Source of the DNA: Symsagittifera roscoffensis
Lineage: Eukaryota; Xenacoelomorpha; Acoela; Convolutidae
Assembly (NCBI RefSeq): GCF_963678635.1
Contig: NC_087071.1
Span: 12,785,088 to 12,849,087, forward strand
Reading direction: 5' to 3'
DNA length: 64,000 bases
The first letter of the stretch is position 1; every line of letters begins with the position of its first letter. The translations under genes were made by a program, and so were the position numbers. The notes beneath the pieces are model-generated. The model had not been told where the DNA came from, made no database searches, and saw only the letters and a list, made by a program, of their open reading frames with translations. Shown piece by piece: positions 1 through 13,500 of this stretch.

Positions 1-1274
1 CCTCAGACTACGTGATTGTCATTAAAAACACGGCTCGAACAACCTATTTTTATATGTTTTTGTGTGACAGTTTTATATTAAATCCATTGGAGATGGATTG
101 ACCCTTTCCCTTTTCTAGCTACTCATGCTCTGAAATAATAAATAATAACGGTGTTAATTAAGATCTATGACATTATAGCAGCTATATAGTCAGTCTATAC
201 AGTCCCTTCACATAGACAGTCTCTGGGGGGACCAAGCCTCCACTCCCGTAATATTCTTGAGATAACACTCTTATCTCTTATAATTCGTGTCCCGGGAGGG
301 TTCCGTGGTATATTTCTTCCCCCACTGAAGCCTCCTTCTCCACAAATATCCGTCGCTAAGGTTCTTATCGTGTGTTATTGCCACGATAAGAGGCTTCGTA
401 ATTTTCTTGCTCGACTGTTCTTCACAATCTCTATCGTGGTTCTGTTTTTCGTCTTTTTATTCAAAATGGTCGTCTTTTCTCTATTTCTCAGAAATGTTCT
501 TCTTCCAATCGAAATTTTAAAAATAAAAATTCTAGAACATTCTGACCCTCCGTCGCAACACTTTTTTGTTCATAAGGCCTTTAGTCACTCTTTTTTATGT
601 CGCCGGAAGGTTGTGCTGTGTCATCTGGCAGAATGGCACATGTAACGGGTCGTAGTCTCATGTCACAAACGAACCGAATTGGCTCCGACTGATTTGAGGT
701 AGAAAAACACAAGAGATAGTGTCCCTGACTCTTGAGCCAATAGTTAAAGGGCCAATTTTTCTTAAGCCTCATGTGTGACTGCAGTAGACGAATGTTACAT
801 AGTAATATAATTAATAAGTAGTAGCCCTGTTTTTAGGAGTGACCTCGTGGACGGGGGATACTGAGACCCAGCCATGAGCTCGCTATTTTTGCATGTAACT
901 AAGTTGGTCTGAGCGTTCTGACCGAAGGTCAAAACAGTAACGATTTTGTCGAGCTGATGTTAAAAGGACCACACAAAGAGCTGGCTTTGGTAGAGACGGT
1001 TAAAAGCATGGAGAGCTATGTTTAGACGCTAGCCAGTTGTTTTACAACCTAGCTTTATTTTCCGTCGATATGTACTTCCGGGCGAATCTTACACGATTTG
1101 CTGAAGAGCTAAACAAACCTCGAGGGTGACAATCGGATCCCCTTGATGAAGTCCAATTTTTGAGTTTAGCACGAACGAAGCTGCCGTGTACAAGGCAGCT
1201 TTTCTCTCTGTAGCACAACGAAAAGAAAGGAAAAAGCCCATTAACACGATCCTTGAACACGCTGGCAACGAAAT
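1..1274. other. Upstream flank, no gene recognised
   Basis: I see no conserved protein and no exon with splice signals here. The open frames are short and AT-biased. The stretch at about 200-330 is richer in G and C than its surroundings but has no recognisable motif. It is the 5' flank of the TatD-type gene and may hold its promoter; no TATA box can be assigned with confidence. Confidence 0.4.
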
Positions 1275-1426
1275 CCGAAAAATAAATTCGTTCCATGATA
1301 GCCGAAAAATAAATTCGTTCCCGGATAGCCGAAATTTTGGATCTACTTAACCGGGAACGAATTTTTTTTTCGGCTATCCGGAAACGAATTTATTTTTCGG
1401 CTATCCGGAAACGAATTTGTTTTTTA
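1275..1426. repeat. Palindromic array of a ~27-bp unit upstream of TATDN1
   Basis: Two direct copies of a 27-bp unit beginning CCGAAAAATAAATTCGTTCC (1275-1301 and 1302-1328) are followed, after a short spacer, by two to three copies in the opposite orientation (about 1349-1426, with the core GGCTATCCGGAAACGAATTT). The whole can fold into a long cruciform or hairpin. It ends about 90 bp before the TATDN1 start codon. It could be a regulatory palindrome or the remains of a foldback element; no flanking duplication was found. Confidence 0.75.
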
Positions 1427-1500
1427 GCAAATCGAGAATCCCCATTGTACCCCCTTACCAATTTCTTAATTACTTTCAAATTGCGCATAAAGTGATCATT

Positions 1501-1509
1501 TTTTTCTAG
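1501..1509 (+). promoter_or_regulatory. 3' splice-acceptor-like site 7 nt before the TATDN1 ATG
   Basis: A pyrimidine run ending TTTTTTTCTAG is followed by only seven A/G bases and then the ATG at 1517. This has the form of a spliced-leader acceptor or the end of a 5'UTR intron. Comparable sites precede the other genes in the window. Confidence 0.5.
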
Positions 1510-1516
1510 AAAAGAA

Positions 1517-4500
1517 ATGGCTGTCAGGCGAAAAATCATCGATATAGGTGCCAATTTAACAGATCTTGTGTTCAATGGCTGTTATCACGGTTCGTCCAAA
1601 CACAAAGATGATTACCATATTGTTCTGAACAGAGCTTTCAATTCTGGATTGGAGAAGATCATTGTTACATCAGGTAACATAAATTGATTTTGGAGTTTAT
1701 TTATTAAAGCATGCGCTTCCTACTTATCATATTGGTTTCCTCTACCGTAGGATGTCTTTCCGACACGGATGAAGCACTTAAACTGGTGAACCTCAACGAG
1801 AAACTTTTCACCACTGTTGGTTGTCATCCGACAAGGTGCAATGAATTCGAAGATCAAACGAAGGCAGAGTCGCCTGAAAAGTATTACGAGCTTCTCTCAC
1901 AGACAATAGAGGGTAACAGAAACAAGGTTTTTATCAGCTGCTCTTTTGAGATAATAAACTTCTCTTAACTCTGAAAACGGTTAAATTTTGTCGGTTTCAC
2001 TTGTCTTTTTTTAAATTCAACTTTCATATCACAAGCAGAGCAGAGCGAAATGTCATATCACGATGTGCACTTTTTTCTAACCCATTGTTTCGTAAGCTAT
2101 ATCGTATATTAGTAGTAGTAGTAGAACAGGATTTAGGGTTGTTATCCCATGGGTTTGCACCCAAAATGTAGTTTTAGTGTTAATGAGTTCTGAGTTTTCC
2201 ATTTGGGTTACAGTTTCCACATGGACACATTATTTGCCATGTGCAGCTGTCCATTTCTGAATATCTTTCGAAGATTTTCCAATAAATTTCTGCTATGTCA
2301 GATTTCTGTATGTCAGATAACTGTTTTGAGGTATGTCAAATTATGACATTGAAAAGTGCTGGGCATCTAATGAAGTCTGAGTTGGTTTTCTTAAGGCGAG
2401 TTTTCGGTATTTGATATTCGTTTCTTTCATTTTGTCTCATTGAGCTTTTGGTGTTTTCGGCATATTGGTTAATGTCAATTTCGTAGTTATTGCGAACTAT
2501 AGAAATGAACAGAAGGAGGTCGTGCATTTCAATGTACAGAGACAGCGGTAGCATTCTTATTTTTTGTAGTCTACACTTATATGGGATATGTGAGTTAAGC
2601 ATCCATTTGGTCGCCGTTCGCTGAACCTTTTCAATTGCTCGGAGGTGTGATTTCGAGTAGTGCGTTACTGACGCGCCATAAACTACCATTGGGACTACAT
2701 ACCCCGTGTAGCAGGGCTTTTCAAAAATTAATTGAATTTTAAATTAATTGCAATTAATTGAATTTTTAACTAATTGTTGGGCATGCAATTATTTCAATTA
2801 AAATTTTCTCATGCCCAGTTAACTGCAATTAATTGCAATTAATTGTTGTTGAACAGAAGCAAGTTCGTTTGTTAAGCGTTGGTTGTTGAGCAACGAATTA
2901 CATCTGGCGGTCTCGCGCAACACCCTCCTTAAATACATGGAAAAACCTACGAAACAAGTTGAAATTAACATTGCTAAGGAGCTTCCGGAGAAATTTTCGC
3001 TTATCATAGACGGCTGAACAAGACCAGATGGTTGAGTACCATGAACATGATCGACAGATATTTTGAGATGAAAGGTTTTGTGGAGAATTTGCCAAGTTTC
3101 TCTAAACTGGTTGATTACTTTCCTAGTGCAAGAGAAAACAGTGAACTCAAAGAACGCGCTTCAACGCGAAAATATTGACATGTCGGATGCAGGCATTCTT
3201 TTTGATGGAATTTTGGATGAGTACAAAGAAGAAGAGTTTGCGAAATACTTGTCTGAAGATGGCGATTTAGTTCATGTGCCAGTTTTCCAGAAAGCAATTA
3301 TTAAATTTTTGAAACACAAAGAAGCTGATTTAACAATCGAAGAAAAGGCCGCTGTTGAGTCTCGACATCTGCGACATCTGAACTTTTCATTGATAATTGC
3401 AATTAATTGCAGTTTAACTTTTGTTTTTTTTCAGTTATTTGATAATTAATTGCTGAACATCCAATTAACTGCAATTTAATTGTTTTGATCTCAATTAATT
3501 TTTGAAAAGCCCTGCCGTGTAGGCATTTAGCTTAGAAGTTATAGGACAGTTTTTAGAGAGGTTACGCTTTAGTGAGTAAAAAGCCGATAGCGACTTCTGA
3601 CAACGCTTAGACGCATTTACATTCCATGAGAGAGTGGTTGTTACTAAAATTCCTAGATCCTTTTGTTCAGTTTCGATTTTTAGGATATTTCCATTAATTT
3701 GACCTTCCAGCTCGTTTTTGAAATTAACGAGAGTACATTTTCCGGTATTTAGACGCATTTGGTTTTTACTACACCAATTTTTAATTGTCGTAGTGGAATA
3801 GTTCATTTCTGTTTGAGTTGTTGCTATAACCTTAAAGTCATCAGCATATCCAAAAGAGTCAACTAGATTCAAGTTATCTGGTAAGTCGTTTATATATAGT
3901 ATGAAAAATAATGGTCCCAATAGAGAACCTTGAGGGACACCACTTGTTACGTAACATATCTTAGACTTTGCTTTGTTTATTCGCACATACTTTTTTCGAA
4001 GAAATAAATAAGAGGCTATTAGTTGAATTGCTTTTCCTCCAAAACCATAACACTTCAATTTATGCATCAAAAGTTGATGCGGAACGCAGTCAAAAGCATT
4101 TTTTAAAATCTAGATAGAGCGCTGTTGTATTTTTGGTCGTTTGGTCATCATAATTTATGTATACTTGATGTAAGTTAGCAAGGAATGGATCTTCCTCGGA
4201 ATCATCTGATGCCATTGCTTTCCAGTCAGTTTTCGAAAAATTTATATCTCCATTTATCATTGATTTTTTCACAATTCAAGTCTTTTGCAGTTGCACTAAC
4301 TTTGGTTAGAAAATCAACAATAGAGAAGGCTGTTGGTCTATGCGGGCTATCTTTTGGTGGGCAATAAACACAGCAAATGAGAGAGGATATATTTTCGAAA
4401 TCAATTAGTCTCAAAGTAACTTAATCATTATTTGAGTTTATCGGTACATGTTGATGTTTAGAGTTGTTTCTAATGGCAATTAAGACACGGCCATGTTTCG

Positions 4501-7500
4501 TCTGGTAATTTTTGGATGGGCGATCACATCTGTATATTTCGAATTCTGGTATAAAAAGAGTTTCGGATCTTACTTCATCAGTCAGCCATGTTTCAGTTAG
4601 GCATAAAATATCATGTTTATTTGAAAGACAGATTGCATTTGCTAAACAAGTTCGACGTGACATTTCTATCAAACTTTTTACATTAGAGGTGAGTATTGTT
4701 GATACCAGTTTTTGTTTTTGGGTTAGTCAGGCTGAATTGTCATCGGGTTTTAGCTCTACCCAGCCATTTTCAGTTTTTCTACTTAATTTTAGATTTCTTA
4801 GTCGCAGTTGTGTGCTCTCGAATTTTCCGGATTGAATGAGATCACGTCTTGTTTTAAGCATGTTGTTTTCGATTTCCTGTTCATCAGGTGTTAGCTCTTT
4901 GCTTATGAATACTTTGTGTTCGTAGCCTTTGAGCTTGTGTAGAGAAAGAAGGAATCTTCGTTTCTCCCATGGCGCAGAGACTCTAAGAACTAACGGACGA
5001 TTTTTATTTTCCGAGTCTTCTGAGATCACTTATTGGGCACTTGACGTCCATCTCATCAAGAAGATGAATCACTTTTTGCATATCTTCGTCTGCTCTTGAC
5101 CTGGCGTCTGTTGCCTCTGACTCGGGTATGCCTCTTATGCGTATGCCATCGTATTCTTTTTGGGATGCTTTCCCGTTTTTGGGTGTGGGTTTTTTCGCTT
5201 CTGGCGCAACTTGTTTTTGTTGCATTTCCGATTTGATTTCAATCATCGCTTCCTTGAGTTCTTTGATGCCTTCTTCGGTTGTTTGTATTTTTTGAGTGCT
5301 TTCATTCGCATGTTTAGTATTAATAATTGCATCCTTCTGGTTATTTCCCACACATCTGTTACATAACAGAAGAACATTCTTGTTCAGTTGTTTCAATACG
5401 TTTATGGCATTTTCTTCCAAGTCTGTACAGTTGGTAGTCATGCGCATACTTTCGCCACATGACACACAGTTATATACTGCGTATCTTTTGTTAATGGGTT
5501 TTGAGCATGTTTTGCATCTTTTGTTATTTTCCATTTTAGAACTCATTTATTTGGGGCTGTTTGAATGGTTTTTTTTGGGGATATGTATTGTTGTGATTTA
5601 CTATCGGGCTACCAGCTGGTAGTGGTATTTATATGAGAAGTCACCTCTCGCCGTGGAATGGAACCCGTTAGGAGTTCCGAGAGCTTGAGATGACTTAAAG
5701 ATAGAAAAATTAGCAAGTCTATAACAGTGGAACCCGTATTGGGGTTCCGAGAGCTATAAACTTACTTAGAGAGGCTTGTAGGTTCCGCAATTTCACCACT
5801 GACTGCAGTGAAATACTTCTGGGTGCTTGTCTCGGGATGTTTCCAAAGACCACTTTGATCGCAGAACGTTGTTTTTCAGGATTGTTCGAAGACCTCTCAG
5901 GGATTCTTGGGTTATGTGAACGTCGTCGTTTGCGATATCGGCTTCACAGTATATTTTTCGTTTAATACTTCTATAGACCCAAGTATCTCCTATGGCCTCG
6001 CGCTGAATAACTTTGTCTACCTCGAGATGGCGATCTGTGTCCAAGACGCCAGTCAGGCGGTGTTTGCCTATTGTTTTCTAGCTTTGACTTTGAGAACAGA
6101 TGAATCCCCCAACGCTCTATTTAATAAATTTTCTTTTCAATCATCGCTTCCTTGAGTTCTTTGATGCCTTCTTCGATTGTTTGTATTTTTTTGAGTGCTT
6201 TCATTTGCATGTTTAGTATTAATAATTGCATCCTTCTGGTTGTTTCCCACACATCTGTTACATAACAGAAGAAAATTCTTGTTCAGTTGTTTCAATACGT
6301 TTATGGCATTTTCTTTCAAGTCTGTACAGTTTGTAGTCATGTGCATACTTTCGCCACATGACACACAGTTATATACTGCGTCTCTTTTGTTTATGGGATT
6401 TGAGCATGTTTTGCATCTTTTGTAATGCTTAAGATTTTTTTTTACTTTTCCAGCGAGTTCAGTGTTTCTTTCACCAAGTTTGAAATTAGCAACCCGATAT
6501 CGGGATGCTGTCAGGGCTTCCCCAGCTGTCGCGATTTTAGCTTCCATATATGAATAACCAAATACTTCTAGTTTACGAGATCAGGCATTTTTCGAGATTT
6601 TTCTAAAATTTCTAGGAAAATTAAATTTAAAAAAATTCACAAAATTTGAAATTCTCAACCCTGTAGTTTTGTGCTGTCAGGGTACTCTCAGGTGTTGCAA
6701 ATGTTGCTCCCAAATAGCACTTCTCAAATTCTTGTACTGTTCAAGATATGACAGCATAAGACGTTTTTTGAATCATTTTTTCAAAAAAGTAAGATTCAAA
6801 AAAATTCCAAAACTTTGAAGATCTCAATCCTGTAGTTGAAAATTTCGAGGGTACTCTCTTTAGTTGCGAATCTGAATATGTTGCGACTCTGAATAGGACT
6901 GCTCAAATCCTTGTAGATTTGGCGATCTGACGTTTTTTGTGATTTTTTCAAAAAAAATTTCAGAAAACTTAAACATAATTTTTTTCTTCAAATTTTGAAG
7001 TTCATATTTTTATAGTGCGGGCTGTCAGGTTACTCTCAGGTTCTCAGTGGTTAGGAATTTCGCATCTAAATATGACTGCTCAAGTCCTTGTAGTTTTCGA
7101 GATGTGACGTGTTTTGTGATTTCTTTTTTTTTTGAAATTTGAAATTCTCAATCTTTTAGTTGGGTACTGGAAGGGTACTCTCAGCAGTTTCATGTTACAA
7201 ATTTTGCATCGAATGCGAGTGCTCAATTGCTTTTAGTTTCCGAGATGTGACATTTAAAATGTCTTATTTAATTTTTCAAAAAAATTTGAGTTCCTGTCTC
7301 TACAGTGAGGCTTTGTCAGCGCGCTCTTAGGGGTTGCGAGTTTTTCTTTAAAGTTTGACGGCTTAATTTATCGTAGTTTTCGAGATATGAAGTTTTTTCT
7401 GATTTTTTCAAAAAAATTTCAGAAAACTTAAACATAATTTTTTTCTTCAAATTTTGAAATTCATATTTTTATAGTGCAGGCTGTCAGGTTACTCTCAGGT

Positions 7501-10500
7501 TCTCAGTGGTTAGGAATTTCGCATCTAAATATGACTGCTCAAGTCCTTGTAGTTTTCGAGATGTGACGTGTTTCGTGATTTCTTTTTATTTTTTGAAATT
7601 TGAAATTCTCAATCTTTTAGTTGGGTACTGGAAGGGTACTCTCAGCAGTTTCATGTTACAAATTTTGCATCGAATGCGAGTGCTCAATTGCTTTTAGTTT
7701 CCGAGATGTGACATTTAAAATGTCTTTTTTAATTTTTCAAAAAAATTTGAGTTCCTGTCTCTATAGTGAGGCTTTGTCAGCGCGCTCTTAGGGGTTGCGA
7801 GTTTTTCTTTAAAGTTTGACGGCTTAATTTATCGTAGTTTTCGAGATATGAAGTTTTTTCTGATTGAAAAACTAATTTTAAACCTAAATTTTTTTTCTTC
7901 AAAATTTGGAATTCCTTACCCTGAATTTGGGGGCTGTCAGAGTACTCTCAAGGGTTGAAAATCTTGCGTCTAATTGCGACTGCTAAATGGCTTTTAGTTT
8001 CCGAGATAAGACGTCTTTCTGTCATTTTAGAAATTTTTAACGAATTTAGATAAAAAAAATTAACAAAATTGAATGGGTTTTTCTCAAAATTGTATGGTTT
8101 TCAAAATTTATTGAATAGGTGCGGCATGTCACTGGAGTGGGGGTTTCTGAACGCCGTTTTAACACTGGGCTCGACTGAATTGTTAATTGTTCTAGCGATT
8201 TGTGCTATTGTGAGGTCAGCATTGTCCGCTATGCTAGTTTAATCCTGCTAAAGCTCTCCAGCTCCTATTTGCTGTGAGTGAAATTTTTTAGCTATATGAA
8301 AAGAGTCAGTCCGTACAATGAGAATATTCAGGTCAGATTTTTTTAAACGTTTCCAGCGAGTTCAGTGTTTCTTTCACCAAGTTTGAAATTAGCAACCCGA
8401 TATCGGGATGCTGTCAGGGCTTCCCCAGCTGTCTCGATTTTAGCTTCCATATATGAATAACCAAATACTTCTAGTTTACGAGATCAGGCATTTTTCGAGA
8501 TTTTTCTAAAATTTCTAGGAAAATTAAATTTAAAAAAATTCACAAAATTTGAAATTCTCAACCCTGTAGTTTTGTGCTGTCAGGGTACTCTCAGGTGTTC
8601 CAAATGTTGCTCCCAAATAGCACTTCTCAAATTCTTGTACTGTTCAAGATATGACAGCATAAGACGTTTTTTGAATCATTTTTTCAAAAAAGTAAGATTC
8701 AAAAAAATTCCAAAACTTTGAAGATCTCAATCCTGTAGTTGAAAATTTCGAGGGTACTCTCTTTAGTTGCGAATCTGAATATGTTGCGACTCTGAATATG
8801 ACTGCTCAAATCCTTGTAGATTTGGCGATCTGACGTTTTTTGTGATTTTTTCAAAAAAAATTTCAGAAAACTTAAACATAATTTTTTTCTTCAAATTTTG
8901 AAGTTCATATTTTTATAGTGCGGGCTGTCAGGTTACTCTCAGGTTCTCAGTGGTTAGGAATTTCGCATCTAAATATGACTGCTCAAGTCCTTGTAGTTTT
9001 CGAGATGTGACGTGTTTTGTGATTTCTTTTTTTTTTGAAATTTGAAATTCTCAATCTTTTAGTTGGGTACTGGAAGGGTACTCTCAGCAGTTTCATGTTA
9101 CAAATTTTGCATCGAATGCGAGTGCTCAATTGCTTTTAGTTTCCGAGATGTGACATTTAAAATGTCTTCTTTAATTTTTCAAAAAAATTTGAGTTCCTGT
9201 CTCTATAGTGAGGCTTTGTCAGCGCGCTCTTAGGGGTTGCGAGTTTTTCTTCAAAGTTTGACGGCTTAATTTATCGTAGTTTTCGAGATATGAAGTTTTT
9301 TCTGATTTTTTCAAAAAAAATTTCAGAAAACTTAAACATAATTTTTTTCTTCAAATTTTGAAATTCATATTTTTATAGTGCAGGCTGTCAGGTTACTCTC
9401 AGGTTCTCAGTGGTTAGGAATTTCGCATCTAAATTTGACTGCTCAAGTCCTTGTAGTTTTCGAGATGTGACGTGTTTCGTGATTTCTTTTTATTTTTTGA
9501 AATTTGAAATTCTCAATCTTTTAGTTGGGTACTGGAAGGGTACTCTCAGCAGTTTCATGTTACAAATTTTGCATCGAATGCGAGTGCTCAATTGCTTTTA
9601 GTTTCCGAGATGTGACATTTAAAATGTCTTTTTTAATTTTTCAAAAAAATTTGAGTTCCTGTCTCTATAGTGAGGCTTTGTCAGCGCGCTCTTAGGGGTT
9701 GCGAGTTTTTCTTTAAAGTTTGACGGCTTAATTTATCGTAGTTTTCGAGATATGAAGTTTTTTCTGATTGAAAAACTAATTTAAAACCTAAATTTTTTTT
9801 CTTCAAAATTTGGAATTCCTTACCCTGAATTTGGGGGCTGTCAGAGTACTCTCAAGGGTTGAAAATCTTGCGTCTAATTGCGACTGCTAAATGGCTTTTA
9901 GTTTCCGAGATAAGACGTCTTTCTGTCATTTTAGAAATTTTTAACGAATTTAGATAAAAAAAATTAACAAAATTGAATGGGTTTTTCTCAAAATTGTATG
10001 GTTTTCAAAATTTATTGAATAGGTGCGGCATGTCACTGGAGTGGGGGTTTCTGAACGCCGTTTTAACACTGGGCTCGACTGAATTGTTAATTGTTCTAGC
10101 GATTTGTGCTATTGTGAGGTCAGCATTGTCCGCTATGCTAGTTTAATCCTGCTAAAGCTCTCCAGCTCCTATTTGCTGTGAGTGAAATTTTTTAGCTATA
10201 TGAAAAGAGTCAGTCCGTACAATGAGGATATTCAGGTCAGATTTTTTTTAACGTTTCCAGCGAGTTCAGTGTTTCTTTCACCAAGTTTGAAATTAGCAAC
10301 CCGATATCGGGATGCTGTCAGGGCTTCCCCAGCTGTCTCGATTTTAGCTTCCATATATGAATAACCAAATACTTCTAGTTTACGAGATCAGGCATTTTTC
10401 GAGATTTTTCTAAAATTTCTAGGAAAATTAAATTTAAAAAAATTCACAAAATTTGAAATTCTCAACCCTGTAGTTTTGTGCTGTCAGGGTACTCTCAGGT

Positions 10501-13500
10501 GTTCCAAATGTTGCTCCCAAATAGCACTTCTCAAATTCTTGTACTGTTCAAGATATGACAGCATATGACGTTTTTTGAATCATTTTTTCAAAAAAGTAAG
10601 ATTCAAAAAAATTCCAAAACTTTGAAGATCTCAATCCTGTAGTTGAAAATTTCGAGGGTACTCTTTTTAGTTGCGAATCTGAATATGTTGCGACTCTGAA
10701 TATGACTGCTCAAATCCTTGTAGATTTGGCGATCTGACGTTTTTTGTGATTTTTTCAAAAAAAATTTCAGAAAACTTAAACATAATTTTTTCTCTTCAAA
10801 TTTTGAAATTCATATTTTTATAGTGCGGGCTGTCAGGTTACTCTCAGATTCTCAGTGGTTAGGAATTTCGCATCTAAATATGACTGCTCAAGTCCTTGTA
10901 GTTTTCGAGATGTGACGTGTTTCGTGATTTCTTTTTATTTTTTGAAATTTGAAATTCTCAATCTTTTAGTTGGGTACTGGAAGGGTACTCTCAGCAGTTT
11001 CATGTTACAAATTTTGCATCGAATGCGAGTGCTCAATTGCTTTTAGTTTCCGAGATGTGACATTTAAAATGTCTTTTTTAATTTTTCAAAAAAATTTGAG
11101 TTCCTGTCTCTATAGTGAGGCTTTGTCAGCGCGCTCTTAGGGGTTGCGAGTTTTTCTTTAAAGTTTGACGGCTTAATTTATCGTAGTTTTCGAGATATGA
11201 AGTTTTTTCTGATTTTTTCAAAAAAAATTTCAGAAAACTTAAACATAATTTTTTTCTTCAAATTTTGAAATTCATATTTTTATAGTGCAGGCTGTCAGGT
11301 TACTCTCAGGTTCTCAGTGGTTAGGAATTTCGCATCTAAATATGACTGCTCAAGTCCTTGTAGTTTTCGAGATGTGACGTGTTTCGTGATTTCTTTTTAT
11401 TTTTTGAAATTTGAAATTCTCAATCTTTTAGTTGGGTACTGGAAGGGTACTCTCAGCAGTTTCATGTTACAAATTTTGCATCGAATGCGAGTGCTCAATT
11501 GCTTTTAGTTTCCGAGATGTGACATTTAAAATGTCTTTTTTAATTTTTCAAAAAAATTTGAGTTCCTGTCTCTATAGTGAGGCTTTGTCAGCGCGCTCTT
11601 AGGGGTTGCGAGTTTTTCTTTAAAGTTTGACGGCTTAATTTATCGTAGTTTTCGAGATATGAAGTTTTTTCTGATTGAAAAACTAATTTTAAACCTAAAT
11701 TTTTTTTCTTCAAAATTTGGAATTCCTTACCCTGAATTTGGGGGCTGTCAGAGTACTCTCAAGGGTTGAAAATCTTGCGTCTAATTGCGACTGCTAAATG
11801 GCTTTTAGTTTCCGAGATAAGACGTCTTTCTGTCATTTTAGAAATTTTCAACGAATTTAGATAAAAAAATTAACAAAATTGAATGGGTTTTTCTCAAAAT
11901 TGTATGGTTTTCAAAATTTATTGAATAGGTGCGGCATGTCACTGGAGTGGGGGTTTCTGAACGCCGTTTTAACACTGGGCTCGACTGAATTGTTAATTGT
12001 TCTAGCGATTTGTGCTATTGTGAGGTCAGCATTGTCCGCTATGCTAGTTTAATCCTGCTAAAGCTCTCCAGCTCCTATTTGCTGTGAGTGAAATTTTTTA
12101 GCTATATGAAAAGAGTCAGTCCGTACAATGAGGATATTCAGGTCAGATTTTTTTTTAACGTTTCCAGCGAGTTCAGTGTTTCTTTCACCAAGTTTGAAAT
12201 TAGCAACCCGATATCGGGATGCTGTCAGGGCTTCCCCAGCTGTCGCGATTTTAGCTTCCATATATGAATAACCAAATACTTCTAGTTTACGAGATCAGGC
12301 ATTTTTCGAGATTTTTCTAAAATTTCTAGGAAAATTAAATTTAAAAAAATTCACAAAATTTGAAATTCTCAACCCTGTAGTTTTGTGCTGTCAGGGTACT
12401 CTCAGGTGTTGCAAATGTTGCTCCCAAATAGCACTTCTCAAATTCTTGTACTGTTCAAGATATGACAGCATATGACGTTTTTTGAATCATTTTTTCAAAA
12501 AAGTAAGATTCAAAAAAATTCCAAAACTTTGAAGATCTCAATCCTGTAGTTGAAAATTTCGAGGGTACTCTTTTTAGTTGCGAATCTGAATATGTTGCGA
12601 CACTGAATATGACTGCTCAAATCCTTGTAGATTTGGCGATCTGACGTTTTTTGTGATTTTTTCAAAAAAAATTTCAGAAAACTTAAACATAATTTTTTTT
12701 CTTCAAATTTTGAAATTCATATTTTTATAGTGCGGGCTGTCAGGTTACTCTCAGATTCTCAGTGGTTAGGAATTTTGCATCTAAATATGACTGCTCAAGT
12801 CCTTGTAGTTTTCGAGATGTGACGTGTTTCGTGATTTCTTTTTATTTTTTGAAATTTGAAATTCTCAATCTTTTAGTTGGGTACTGGAAGGGTACTCTCA
12901 GCAGTTTCATGTTACAAATTTTGCATCGAATGCGAGTGCTCAATTGCTTTTAGTTTCCGAGATGTGACATTTAAAATGTCTTTTTTAATTTTTCAAAAAA
13001 ATTTGAGTTCCTGTCTCTATAGTGAGGCTTTGTCAGCGCGCTCTTAGGGGTTGCGAGTTTTTCTTTAAAGTTTGACTGCTTAATTTATCGTAGTTTTCGA
13101 GATATGAAGTTTTTTCTGATTTTTTCAAAAAAAATTTCAGAAAACTTGAACATAATTTTTTTCTTCAAATTTTGAAATTCATATTTTTATAGTGCAGGCT
13201 GTCAGGTTACTCTCAGGTTCTCAGTGGTTAGGAATTTCGCATCTAAATATGACTGCTCAAGTCCTTGTAGTTTTCGAGATGTGACGTGTTTCGTGATTTC
13301 TTTTTATTTTTTGAAATTTGAAATTCTCAATCTTTTAGTTGGGTACTGGAAGGGTACTCTCAGCAGTTTCATGTTACAAATTTTGCATCGAATGCGAGTG
13401 CTCAATTGCTTTTAGTTTCCGAGATGTGACATTTAAAATGTCTTTTTTAATTTTTCAAAAAAATTTGAGTTCCTGTCTCTATAGTGAGGCTTTGTCAGCG

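Larger units (their letters stand above)
2280..5640 (-). mobile_element. Decayed, internally deleted LINE (CR1/Jockey-superfamily type)
   Basis: Reading on the minus strand there is an ORF1 with a Cys-rich zinc-binding N-terminus, then endonuclease (EEP) pieces, then reverse-transcriptase motifs, then a C-terminal domain. This is the normal order for a two-ORF LINE. Frames are broken at several points. The middle of ORF2, between the end of the endonuclease and the RT LDFKKCFD motif, is missing. An 803-bp hAT element interrupts the RT C-terminus. The 3' end may lie near 2280-2330, where short TGTCAGAT-type repeats occur. It sits antisense in intron 2 of TATDN1. Confidence 0.85.
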
